Origin: Verrucomicrobiota bacterium | Lineage (GTDB): Bacteria > Verrucomicrobiota > Verrucomicrobiia > Limisphaerales > UBA11320 | Length of the DNA stretch: 64,000 nucleotides | Direction of reading: 5' to 3' | Assembly: GCA_016199985.1 (NCBI GenBank) | Contig: JACQFQ010000020.1 | Location: forward strand, 20,978 to 84,977 | In this document: piece by piece, positions 55,495-63,389 of the stretch | Layout of the letters: each line of letters starts with the position of its first letter | How positions within the stretch are numbered: the first letter of the stretch is position 1 | The notes under the pieces: model-generated | What the model was told of the DNA's origin: nothing | What the model saw: only the letters and a program-made list of their open reading frames with translations | The model's database searches: none | Program-made: the position numbers and the translations under genes

Positions 55495-56931
55495 TCACCC
55501 CAGCTTCATAATCATGGATCGGATCTCGGTCATCTCTTCCATCGCGTATTGAACGCCCTCGCGCCCGAACCCGCTCTGCTTCACTCCGCCATACGGCATG
55601 TTCTCAACGCGAAACGTTGGAACATTGTTGATCAGAACAGCGCCCACATCCAACGACTCAAACGCCTGGTGGGCGCGCCGCAGGTCATGGGTGAACACTC
55701 CCGCCTGCAGGCCGAAGTCGGAGTCATTGGCCATCTCCAGGGCGTCTTCGAACCGGGAGTAAGGCTGCAGCACAACGACGGGCGCGAAGATCTCCTGCGA
55801 GCAAACCTCCATCGAGCGATCCACGTCCTCAAGCACCGTCGCGGGCATGAACAAGCCCCGGGCCTCGCCTCCCGCCAGAAGCTTCGCGCCCCCCGCCACA
55901 GCGCGAGCGATGATCTGGCTGACACGCTCCACAGCCGCGCCGTCGATCATCGGGCCGATCAGCGCGCTCCGGTCCCACGGATCCCCCACCCGGACCTTCT
56001 CCCGGATGTGCGACAGCAGCATCTCCTTGAACCGCTCATAGACCGGGCGATGCGCCAGCACGCGCTGAACGCTGATGCAGGATTGCCCCGCGAAGCCAAA
56101 TCCTCCCGAGGCGATGGCGGAGACGGCCTGATCCAGGTCGGCGTCCTCATGAACGATCGCGGCGGCGTTGCCCCCCAGTTCCAGGACAATTCTTTGTCGA
56201 CCGCATCTTTCCTTCAGCTTCCAACCCACCGCGGGGCTGCCGGTGAATGAGGTGAGGTTGACGCGCGGATCTCCGACGAGATGGCCCGCGTCCTCGTTCG
56301 AGCAGGTCACGACGTTCAGCTGTCCGGCCACCACGCCAGCGGCTTCGAGCGCTTCCGCGAGCAGGAGCGCGGTCAGCGGGGCCTTTGGAGCGGGCTTGAG
56401 GATCACGGTGTTGCCGACGGCCAGCGCGGGGGCGACTTTATGCGCGGCGAGGTTGAGAGGGAAGTTGAAGGGCGTGAGACCGTAGATGACGCCGATGGGG
56501 AACCGTCGCGTGAAACCACTGTGCCCCCTGCCCGCGGGGAACGCGTCCATCGACAACACCTCGCCGGAAGTCCGCCGCGCCTCGTCCGCGGCCGTGAGGA
56601 AGGTGGCTTGCGCGCGGGCGACCTCGGCCTCCGCCAGCGTCACCGGTTTGCCAACCTCGTTGACGATGTATTGAACGAAAGCGTCCCGCCTCCGGCCGAT
56701 TTCATCGGCCGCCCGCCGAAGGATCTCGGCGCGTTCCCAGGCGCTTTGGCTCCGGGTCTTCGCGAAGGCGGCCTGCGCGGCGGCGACCGCAAGCTCGAAG
56801 TGCTCAACGCCCCCCCACGGAGCGTCGGCGATCCTCTCTCCCGTGGATGGGTTCAACACCGGGCGCCTCGTCGGCGTCGGAACCCAGGCGCCTCCGATCG
56901 GCAATCCTCGAATGAATGTCGGCTCGCTCAT
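55495..56931 (-). CDS. Aldehyde dehydrogenase family protein (lactaldehyde/semialdehyde type)
   Basis: 478 residues. PFNFPLNLAAHKVAPALAVGN, catalytic glutamate in LELGGNAAAIV and catalytic cysteine in AGQSCISVQRV define the superfamily; GQSCISVQRV resembles the lactaldehyde/glyceraldehyde-type subgroup related to MJ1411 and to some semialdehyde dehydrogenases. In this context (saccharopine-dehydrogenase-like gene 66 bp upstream) it is a candidate 2-aminoadipate semialdehyde or related semialdehyde dehydrogenase, but the subgroup does not prove the substrate. It is only distantly related to the neighbouring ALDH, so the pair is not a recent duplication. Confidence 0.87.
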   Translation of the reverse strand: MSEPTFIRGLPIGGAWVPTPTRRPVLNPSTGERIADAPWGGVEHFELAVAAAQAAFAKTRSQSAWERAEILRRAADEIGRRRDAFVQYIVNEVGKPVTLAEAEVARAQATFLTAADEARRTSGEVLSMDAFPAGRGHSGFTRRFPIGVIYGLTPFNFPLNLAAHKVAPALAVGNTVILKPAPKAPLTALLLAEALEAAGVVAGQLNVVTCSNEDAGHLVGDPRVNLTSFTGSPAVGWKLKERCGRQRIVLELGGNAAAIVHEDADLDQAVSAIASGGFGFAGQSCISVQRVLAHRPVYERFKEMLLSHIREKVRVGDPWDRSALIGPMIDGAAVERVSQIIARAVAGGAKLLAGGEARGLFMPATVLEDVDRSMEVCSQEIFAPVVVLQPYSRFEDALEMANDSDFGLQAGVFTHDLRRAHQAFESLDVGAVLINNVPTFRVENMPYGGVKQSGFGREGVQYAMEEMTEIRSMIMKLG

Positions 56932-56997
56932 TTCAGGTCATCCTGTTCCCGAACGCCGCGCGACGCCTCGCGTCCCGCGGAACTGTGCGCGGCGCGT

Positions 56998-58224
56998 CTA
57001 CATCCGCTCCACCTCTCGTTTCTCCACGTAGATGGGCAGCCCTTCCTTGGTGAAACTATCCATGAAGGGCTCAGGATCCACGGCCTCGGGCATCATCACG
57101 CCGCGCTCCTTGAGCTTGCCCGTGACGATCAGCCTGGCCGCCAACGCCGGAGGGATGCCAGTCTGCACCTCTGTCAGCGAGTAGCCGTAGCGCTCATAGG
57201 TCTCGCGGTGGCTGTCCATGGTGTAAACGAAATACTCGACGCGCTTGCGATCCTTCGTGCCGATGACTTCGGTTCCCACGCAGGAATAGCCGTCGACCGT
57301 GGCGCCCAGCGCGGCGGGCTTCGGGAGGTTCGCCGTGGCCACTCGCACAGGAGCGACTTCCACGCCGTCCACCTTCACCTTCTTCCACGTGTCCAAATCG
57401 AGCAGGGCGAGCGATTTCGCCAGGTGGTAAACCTTGTCCGAGATGGTGTACTTGAAGACGGAGTACTTCACCCCCTTGTCCACGAACGACGGATAGGTGC
57501 CGAGGCTCACGCCTTCCTCGTGGGCGACCGCGTAGGTTTTCATCAAGCCGATCGGCTCCGGAAAGCGGTGCCAGTCGACCTCCGTCTCCAAAGGCTTCCC
57601 CGAGACGACGCGTCCGCCCGAAACGTAGTAAGGCACCGCGCCCAGCTCCTCGAAAAGCGTCTCGGGATTGAACAGGACGGCGAATCGATAGCCTTTGACC
57701 TCGGCGTTGTCGGCGTCGAGCACCCGGATGCTGCTGGCGGTGTCGAGGCGGTCCATAGCCCATCGCGCGAAGACGTTCACCGCTCCCGGATCCATTCCCA
57801 TGCACAGCAACCCCAGGAGGTTCTTGTCCATGAACATCGGATTGAACCGCTCGATCTCCGCCTCGAAGGAGTTCTTGCCCGGACGCTTTACGCCGGGAGG
57901 CGAATAGATGTCCGCGGCGAGGTCGATGTAGTGCGAACCGCCCTGCGCGCATGCCTCCAGAACGGAATGGTTCACGGAGCATGGACAGGCGTTGAGGATG
58001 ATGTCGATCTTCCGATCCTTGATGATCTGCGCAAGCACGGCGACATCCATCGCGTTGACCTGGGTGACCTCAAACCGGCTGCGCTTGGTGCGCTCATGCA
58101 GCGTCTGCGCGAACACCGTGTCGATGTCCGCCAGGATGATCCGCTCGAAGCAGTCGTAGTCGTGCAACTTCTGGCCGATCACGGATCCGACTCCCCCGAT
58201 TCCCATTACCATCGCGTTCGCCAT
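56998..58224 (-). CDS. Saccharopine dehydrogenase family NAD(P)-dependent oxidoreductase
   Basis: 408 residues. The N-terminus VMGIGGVGSVIGQKL is a Rossmann GxGGVG motif, followed by LNACPCSVNHSVLEACAQGG and HYIDLAADIY, as in the Sacchrp_dh_NADP domain. The C-terminal domain contains GMDPGAVNVFARW. The family includes saccharopine reductase/dehydrogenase (lysine), carboxynorspermidine and carboxyspermidine dehydrogenases (polyamines) and homospermidine-type enzymes; the length fits the first two. It heads the minus-strand gene run and faces the aminotransferase gene across a 341-bp spacer with two operator-like dyads. Confidence 0.87.
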   Translation of the reverse strand: MANAMVMGIGGVGSVIGQKLHDYDCFERIILADIDTVFAQTLHERTKRSRFEVTQVNAMDVAVLAQIIKDRKIDIILNACPCSVNHSVLEACAQGGSHYIDLAADIYSPPGVKRPGKNSFEAEIERFNPMFMDKNLLGLLCMGMDPGAVNVFARWAMDRLDTASSIRVLDADNAEVKGYRFAVLFNPETLFEELGAVPYYVSGGRVVSGKPLETEVDWHRFPEPIGLMKTYAVAHEEGVSLGTYPSFVDKGVKYSVFKYTISDKVYHLAKSLALLDLDTWKKVKVDGVEVAPVRVATANLPKPAALGATVDGYSCVGTEVIGTKDRKRVEYFVYTMDSHRETYERYGYSLTEVQTGIPPALAARLIVTGKLKERGVMMPEAVDPEPFMDSFTKEGLPIYVEKREVERM

Positions 58225-58375
58225 AAATCGCCTTTCGCCATGCCATTATTCCCGCCTCCGTTGGTAAACTCCGACTCAACCTTGCGGCGCTACGGACAAT
58301 TTAGGGCATGCGGGCGAACTGTGCAAAGATATGCGTCAAAACAACTTCGTTCCCCGCGAGGCCCACCTCCAAACC

Positions 58376-58388
58376 GGCAGGAACTGCC
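58376..58388. promoter_or_regulatory. Operator-like dyad 1 (GGCAG-GAA-CTGCC)
   Basis: A perfect 5+3+5 inverted repeat in the divergent spacer between the saccharopine-dehydrogenase-like gene and the aminotransferase gene. It closely resembles the second dyad (GGCARGARYTGCC shared core). A separate 12-bp perfect palindrome, GCGCCATGGCGC, lies at 58397-58408. Confidence 0.5.
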
Positions 58389-58468
58389 CAGAAACCGCGC
58401 CATGGCGCCTCGGGAGTTCGCGTTGCGCGTCCAAGATCAGGACATCAACACGGGCGCCGATTGAAAAC

Positions 58469-58483
58469 GGGCAAGAGTTGCCC
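58469..58483. promoter_or_regulatory. Operator-like dyad 2 (GGGCAA-GAG-TTGCCC)
   Basis: A perfect 6+3+6 inverted repeat, 94 bp centre-to-centre from dyad 1 (about nine turns of B-DNA), and about 82 bp upstream of the aminotransferase ATG. The same core and helical phase suggest one dimeric regulator binding both sites, possibly with looping. No regulator gene is in the window. Outside these sites the 341-bp spacer shows no gene. Confidence 0.5.
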
Positions 58484-58565
58484 ACGGAGAGGGCGGGGGG
58501 CTGGGTGTCCGGAGTTACACAGGCGAGCGCCTTGCGGTCGCGCCCCGCTGTGCTTCATTAGACGC

Positions 58566-59912
58566 ATGGGAAACGCGGGCTTCGCGAGGCTGCAGGAACT
58601 GGACAAGCAGTTCCACATTCACCCCTTCACCAATCATCCGGAGATGCACGCCGAGGGCACCCACATCATCACGAGGGCCGAAGGGTGCTCGCTCTGGGAT
58701 GAGACGGGACGGAGGCTGCTCGATGGGCTCGCGGGGTTGTGGTGCGTGAACGTGGGATACCATCGGACTGAGATCATTGAGGCGGTCCGAGAGCAAATGG
58801 AGCGGCTGCCCTACTACTGCTCGTTCTTCAACACCACGAATCAGCCCGCGATCGAGCTCTCCGAAAAGCTCGCGTCGATGGCGCCGGGACGACTCCGCCA
58901 CACCCTGTATTGCTCCTCTGGATCCGAGGCCAACGAGACCGCGCTCAAGCTGATCCGCGCGTGGAATCGGCTGCGGGGGCGAAGCGCGAAGAACAAGATC
59001 CTCTCCCGCACGTTTTCGTATCACGGCGTCACCTTGGCAACGGCCAGCCTCACCGGTCTGCCGACGGTCAACGCGCCCTTCGATCTCCCCCTGCCCGGTT
59101 TCATCCACGTCCCCGGCCCGAACGACTACGCCGCGCGGACACCGCTCAGCGCGGAAGCCTACGGACGATGGTGCGTCGAGGAAACCGCGAAAACCATCGA
59201 GCGCGAGGGAGCGGACACCATAGCCGCCCTATTCGTGGAGCCTATCCAAGGGGCGGGCGGCGTCATCGTTCCGCCCCCGGGATACCTCGCGGCGCTTCGC
59301 AGGCTGTGCCGCGATAACGACATCCTGTTCGTGGCGGACGAGGTCATCACGGGGTTCGGGCGGTTGGGGCGCAACTTCGGGAGCGAGGTGTGGGATCTCG
59401 ACCCCGACATCATGACGCTGGCGAAGGGCATCACGAGCGGCTATCTGCCGCTGGGCGCGACGATGGTCAGCGACGAGCTTGCGGCCGATCTGCTCAAGCC
59501 GGGCTATCTGGCGCATGGCTTCACTTACTCCAGCCATCCGACCTGCGCGGCGGCCGCCCTCGCGAATCTGAAGGTCCTGGAGGCGGATCGCTTGGTGGAG
59601 CGCGTTCGAGACGATGTGGGACCGTACTTCCAGCAGAAGCTGCGCGGCTTCGTCGGCCATCCGGCTGTGGGGGAAGCGCGGGGTCATGGGCTCATCGGGG
59701 CGCTGGAGCTGCTGCCGCCCGGCGGCCGCGCCGCGCTGAAGCCCGACATGGCGCTGGGCGCGCGGGCGGCGAAGATCGCCCGGGGCGAAGGCGTGATTGT
59801 GCGAGGCATCCGGGACTTGATCGCGATGTCCCCGCCGTTTGTGATCAGTCGGGAGGAGATCGATCAGCTCTTCGCGGCCGTTGGGGTCACCCTGGACAAG
59901 CTCTGGCGCTGA
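58566..59912 (+). CDS. Class III omega-aminotransferase, putrescine/diamine:pyruvate (SpuC) type
   Basis: 448 residues from ATG 58566; the longer frame to 58308 runs through the operator region. The N-terminus FHIHPFTNHPEMHAEGTHII and DGLAGLWCVNVGYHR closely follow SpuC-like omega-transaminases. EPIQGAGGVIVPPPGYL, ADEVITGFGRLG and the PLP-binding K287 in LAKGITSGYLPLGA are present. The enzyme transfers the terminal amino group of a diamine or omega-amino acid to pyruvate, giving an aminoaldehyde that the neighbouring dehydrogenases could oxidise. The last 49 nt overlap the 3' end of the convergent transglutaminase gene, and the stop lies in a 9-bp palindrome (59902-59920). Confidence 0.9.
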   Translation: MGNAGFARLQELDKQFHIHPFTNHPEMHAEGTHIITRAEGCSLWDETGRRLLDGLAGLWCVNVGYHRTEIIEAVREQMERLPYYCSFFNTTNQPAIELSEKLASMAPGRLRHTLYCSSGSEANETALKLIRAWNRLRGRSAKNKILSRTFSYHGVTLATASLTGLPTVNAPFDLPLPGFIHVPGPNDYAARTPLSAEAYGRWCVEETAKTIEREGADTIAALFVEPIQGAGGVIVPPPGYLAALRRLCRDNDILFVADEVITGFGRLGRNFGSEVWDLDPDIMTLAKGITSGYLPLGATMVSDELAADLLKPGYLAHGFTYSSHPTCAAAALANLKVLEADRLVERVRDDVGPYFQQKLRGFVGHPAVGEARGHGLIGALELLPPGGRAALKPDMALGARAAKIARGEGVIVRGIRDLIAMSPPFVISREEIDQLFAAVGVTLDKLWR

Positions 59913-62005
59913 GCGCCAGACCACCACGCCACATAGTCCGCCGCCCGTTCGCGCAGCTTCGCGCGGTCCTCGGCGGGAAGCCCCGAAGGGTCGAAGCGCA
60001 AGCGGTAGTGGAACTCGACAAGCTCCATCAAGTCGGGCCCCCGATCCCCCGCGGCCGAAAGGATCCGCTCCACCCACCGGCGCTGGGTCTCATCGGGGCG
60101 GCGGGCCAAGCCGGCTCGAGCCAGGGTTCGCTCGACCTGATAGTACTCGGAGTTCATGCCCAGGGGCTGAAAAGGCGAACGACCGCCCAACCCCTCGGCA
60201 AGCCGCGTCTGACGGCGCGTCTTGAGAAACAGTCGCAGGAAGAAGAGGACCAGGACGCCGGAGAGAAAATAGATCGCGTATCGGGAAAGCTCGGATCGTC
60301 CTTCCCTCCATCGCGCGTACTCCAGCCAGACGCGCGAGCCCATGTCGCCGATGGGCTCCCAGGCGGACGACCGCCCCGACTCCACCTCCAGCCAGCTGGG
60401 AGGCGTGGTGTCGAAATCATGCCAGCATTTGTCCTGATCCGACCACACGAGGCACCAGGCGTGGGCATGCCGATCTCGGACGATGTAGTTGTTCCGACCC
60501 GCGCGTTCGGAGACTGAGTAACCGAGAGCGTAGCGGGTCGGAATGCCCGCGGCCCGCAACAGAAGACAAGTGGCCGTGGCGAAGTACTCGCAGTGGCCGC
60601 TCCGATGCCGAAGCAGGAAGTCCGAAACCGGCGAACGCTTCGCCGCCGCGTCGGAGACGCCCTCGAGATACGTGGAGTACTTGAAATTACGAACAAAGAA
60701 GTCGCCCAGCACCGCAAGCGCCACGTTGTCCGCCTCAGCGCGATGGGACAAAAGCCGGAGCTGCGCGGCGATCTCGTTCACCGCCGCCCGCTCCTCGGCC
60801 GGAATCGCGCGATCTCGGTCCGTCGGCGGATCATCCAGACTCGATCCGGAGCAGTAGCTGACCTGGTAATCGAGAAGATTGGGAACATCGCCGGCTCGGA
60901 CGCATCCAAACCCGCTCCGGGAAAGCTGCCCCACGCGAAGCTCCTCGAGGTTTACGCTTCCATTGGGAAGCGGCAGCAACGTGGCGGCGCCTTGAGTGAA
61001 GTGCGTCAGGCGAATCGCCCCGATCTCAGGCCGGGGCGCGCGCACCAATCGCCACGAGCCGGGCAGGTTCTCGTCGATGATCGTCCGCCAAGCCAGGTTC
61101 GTCCGTCCCCGGTCGCTGCGCGAGCCGACGACCCAGGTCGAAAACACAAAGCTGTCATATGAGGCCTGCCGCAAGAGCTCCACCGGCGCGTCATTGGTCG
61201 TCGTCAGCCGCAAAACGATCCGCCCGGAGCCTTTCAGTCGGCCGACGGAACCGATCATGGTCCGGGACTCGAAAGGGTTTGTGTGGGATCGGCTCAGGCG
61301 CTGGGTGACGAAGTTGTCGAGGTTGGAGATGATCCTCTGGATCTGGATAATCCCCAGTTGTCCCGCGAAGCCCAGGCCGCCAGCGAGCAGCAACACCGAC
61401 AGCCAGGACCACGCCCGCGCTCGGCGGGATCGATAAGGCCAGAGCGCCCAGGCCGCCATGAGGACCATCAGGGCGAAGAAGGCCGAATGGCGGATATTGG
61501 AGGTGGACGCGGCGAACAGGACGAGCGCGAGATACGCGGAGAGGGGCGCGACGTGGACCGCGAATCGATCGATGTGACGGGGATGCGACGCCGCTCGGTG
61601 CCGCCGGGCGATCCAGCTGAAAACCGTCGCCGGCAGGATCCAATGGCCACCCAAGGCCACCGACACCGCGACCGGCGCAAACACCAGAGGAAGCCACTGG
61701 AAAAAGAGCAACGCCGACTTCGCCGCCTGGGTCGCCGCTTCGCGCGCCTCGGGGCCGACTTCGTTGTTGGCGCCGGCATCGAGCAGGGACCGGCTGTAAC
61801 CCACCGCGAAGACAACCGACGCCAACAGCAGGATCAGGCATCCATTCCAGATCTTCTGGTAGTCCGCGTGCGTGAACTCCCACCGCCTGCGCATCCGGCA
61901 CGCCGACTCGAGCACCACGGCGAGCGGCGCCGCGGCCATGAGCAGCCCCGTGCTCCAACCCCAGACCAGGATCGCGAACCCGAGTAGCATGGGCGGCAGC
62001 GGCAT
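59864..62005 (-). CDS. TgpA-like membrane transglutaminase-domain protein
   Basis: 713 residues. An N-terminal membrane domain of about six helices (to about residue 230) is followed by a DUF3488-like segment and the transglutaminase core: nucleophile C472 in RSGHCEYFATA, H515 in HAHAWCLVW and D532 in DFDTTPP. One more membrane helix (about 575-592) and a DUF4129-like C-terminal cytoplasmic region close it. TgpA-like proteins are periplasmic-facing and needed for viability in Pseudomonas, with an uncertain substrate. It starts 4 bp after the DUF58 gene, the common partner, so the two form an operon. The MoxR ATPase usually found with them is absent here. Confidence 0.9.
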   Translation of the reverse strand: MPLPPMLLGFAILVWGWSTGLLMAAAPLAVVLESACRMRRRWEFTHADYQKIWNGCLILLLASVVFAVGYSRSLLDAGANNEVGPEAREAATQAAKSALLFFQWLPLVFAPVAVSVALGGHWILPATVFSWIARRHRAASHPRHIDRFAVHVAPLSAYLALVLFAASTSNIRHSAFFALMVLMAAWALWPYRSRRARAWSWLSVLLLAGGLGFAGQLGIIQIQRIISNLDNFVTQRLSRSHTNPFESRTMIGSVGRLKGSGRIVLRLTTTNDAPVELLRQASYDSFVFSTWVVGSRSDRGRTNLAWRTIIDENLPGSWRLVRAPRPEIGAIRLTHFTQGAATLLPLPNGSVNLEELRVGQLSRSGFGCVRAGDVPNLLDYQVSYCSGSSLDDPPTDRDRAIPAEERAAVNEIAAQLRLLSHRAEADNVALAVLGDFFVRNFKYSTYLEGVSDAAAKRSPVSDFLLRHRSGHCEYFATATCLLLRAAGIPTRYALGYSVSERAGRNNYIVRDRHAHAWCLVWSDQDKCWHDFDTTPPSWLEVESGRSSAWEPIGDMGSRVWLEYARWREGRSELSRYAIYFLSGVLVLFFLRLFLKTRRQTRLAEGLGGRSPFQPLGMNSEYYQVERTLARAGLARRPDETQRRWVERILSAAGDRGPDLMELVEFHYRLRFDPSGLPAEDRAKLRERAADYVAWWSGAQRQSLSRVTPTAAKS

Positions 62006-62009
62006 CGCG

Positions 62010-63344
62010 TCATCCTTCCATCAATCCCCGCTCCAGATTCCCCGCCTCCAAGGCGCGGAAGTGCCCGCGATCCAACCCCGTCGTCGCGGGATCGACTCGC
62101 TGCGCCCCGGGCTCCTGGATCAGGAAGACGCGCAGAGGCATCCCCATCTGACGCAACCGGGCCACCAAATCCTGCCGGCGCGCGTCCCAGGCGAGGAGAA
62201 CCAGCACGCACCCGCTCAGCTCGCGGGAGTGGGTCAGGACGAGCGAAGTCAGGGAGTCGAAGGATTGCTGCCCTGAGGGTTGGGCCCCGGCGAGGACCTC
62301 GAGAAGTTGATCCGCCCTGGCCACCCCGCGCCCCGCGGTGAAGATGTGGGCCCGGTCGCCGACGAACATCAGGTCCAACAACGACTCCTGCGTTCCGATC
62401 GAGCAGGCGAACGACGCCGCAAGCGAAACCGCCTCCTCGAAAACCTCGTCGCGCGTTTCCTCGTCGCAGAAGGTGTCCAGGATCAACCCGTGTCGGACAA
62501 AAAACTCGTCCTCGAACTCCTTGACGATCGGCTCGCCCGTCTTGGCCCAACTCCTCCAATGAATGTGTCGCAACGGGTCGCCCCTGCGGTAGTCGCGCAG
62601 CGAGATGAACTCCTCGGATCTGCCGACCGACGACGCCTGCGTCACGCCTCCGAGCTGGTACTGCTCCCTTCCCGGCAGCTCCAGGTCGGGAAGGCGATAG
62701 CGTTTGGGGAGGATGAGGAGAGTGTTCGCCCCGGCCACAGGCTTGAACGCGCGAAACAGCCCAAGCGGGTCGGGGCGCGCGACACGGGCGGAGCGGAGAT
62801 CCAGAACACCGCGCTTGCACGGTAGCAGCTCCGACGGGAATGAAACGGTTTCGCCCGCGGGAACCGGCGGCGCCTCCACGGGCCGGAATCTCGCCTTGGG
62901 AACGACCGGCTGCGGCTCGAGGAGACGAAACGAACCACGGCGCCGGGACGGCTTCAGGGGACGCAGTTTCTCCTCAAGCCTCGCCACCGGATCGCCGTAG
63001 GCTTCGTGGTACGTCAACCCGATCTGCGCGCGAGAGCCCTGGTTGGTCAGAAGAACCTCGTAGCGCAGCGGCTCCCCCACGGTGCCGAACCGCGGAACCA
63101 TCCTCGTCGCGGCGAAGGAGCCGCGGAACACGATGGAGTTGAGGAAGGAGAGCAACAGGATGGCGGCCAGCAGGGCGGAGGCTTGGAAGGCGATCGAGCT
63201 GTCGGTGTCCAAACCGATCATCGCTGTGAAGAGAAACACCGAAAGGACCCCCCATCCCGCGGGCGTGACCTTGCCCTTCATGCGAGCCAGGAGCATGGCG
63301 ATCCACACCCGACGTTTGCGCGCGCGCTTCGACACCGATCTCAC
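62010..63344 (-). CDS. DUF58 domain protein
   Basis: 444 residues with two N-terminal membrane helices (about 28-70) and a later DUF58/von Willebrand A-like domain, carrying the hallmark EFISLRDYRRGDPLRHIHW followed by WRSWAKTGEPIVKEFEDE. The acidic DxSxS-type MIDAS is degenerate (LILDTFCDEE). DUF58 proteins are coupled with MoxR AAA+ ATPases and transglutaminase-domain proteins, probably in envelope stress or maturation. The downstream transglutaminase gene is 4 bp away; the upstream neighbour, 45 bp off, is a helicase and not moxR. Confidence 0.9.
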   Translation of the reverse strand: MRSVSKRARKRRVWIAMLLARMKGKVTPAGWGVLSVFLFTAMIGLDTDSSIAFQASALLAAILLLSFLNSIVFRGSFAATRMVPRFGTVGEPLRYEVLLTNQGSRAQIGLTYHEAYGDPVARLEEKLRPLKPSRRRGSFRLLEPQPVVPKARFRPVEAPPVPAGETVSFPSELLPCKRGVLDLRSARVARPDPLGLFRAFKPVAGANTLLILPKRYRLPDLELPGREQYQLGGVTQASSVGRSEEFISLRDYRRGDPLRHIHWRSWAKTGEPIVKEFEDEFFVRHGLILDTFCDEETRDEVFEEAVSLAASFACSIGTQESLLDLMFVGDRAHIFTAGRGVARADQLLEVLAGAQPSGQQSFDSLTSLVLTHSRELSGCVLVLLAWDARRQDLVARLRQMGMPLRVFLIQEPGAQRVDPATTGLDRGHFRALEAGNLERGLMEG

Positions 63345-63389
63345 TGTTAGCGCGGATGCCGCGCGATTTCAAATCCCACGAAACCCTGC

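Noticed and set aside
52569..58464. Plus-strand frames of 980 and 727 codons across the aminopeptidase tail, the aldehyde dehydrogenases and the saccharopine-dehydrogenase-like gene
   Set aside because: Out of frame with the catalytic motifs of the genuine genes and with no domain of their own.
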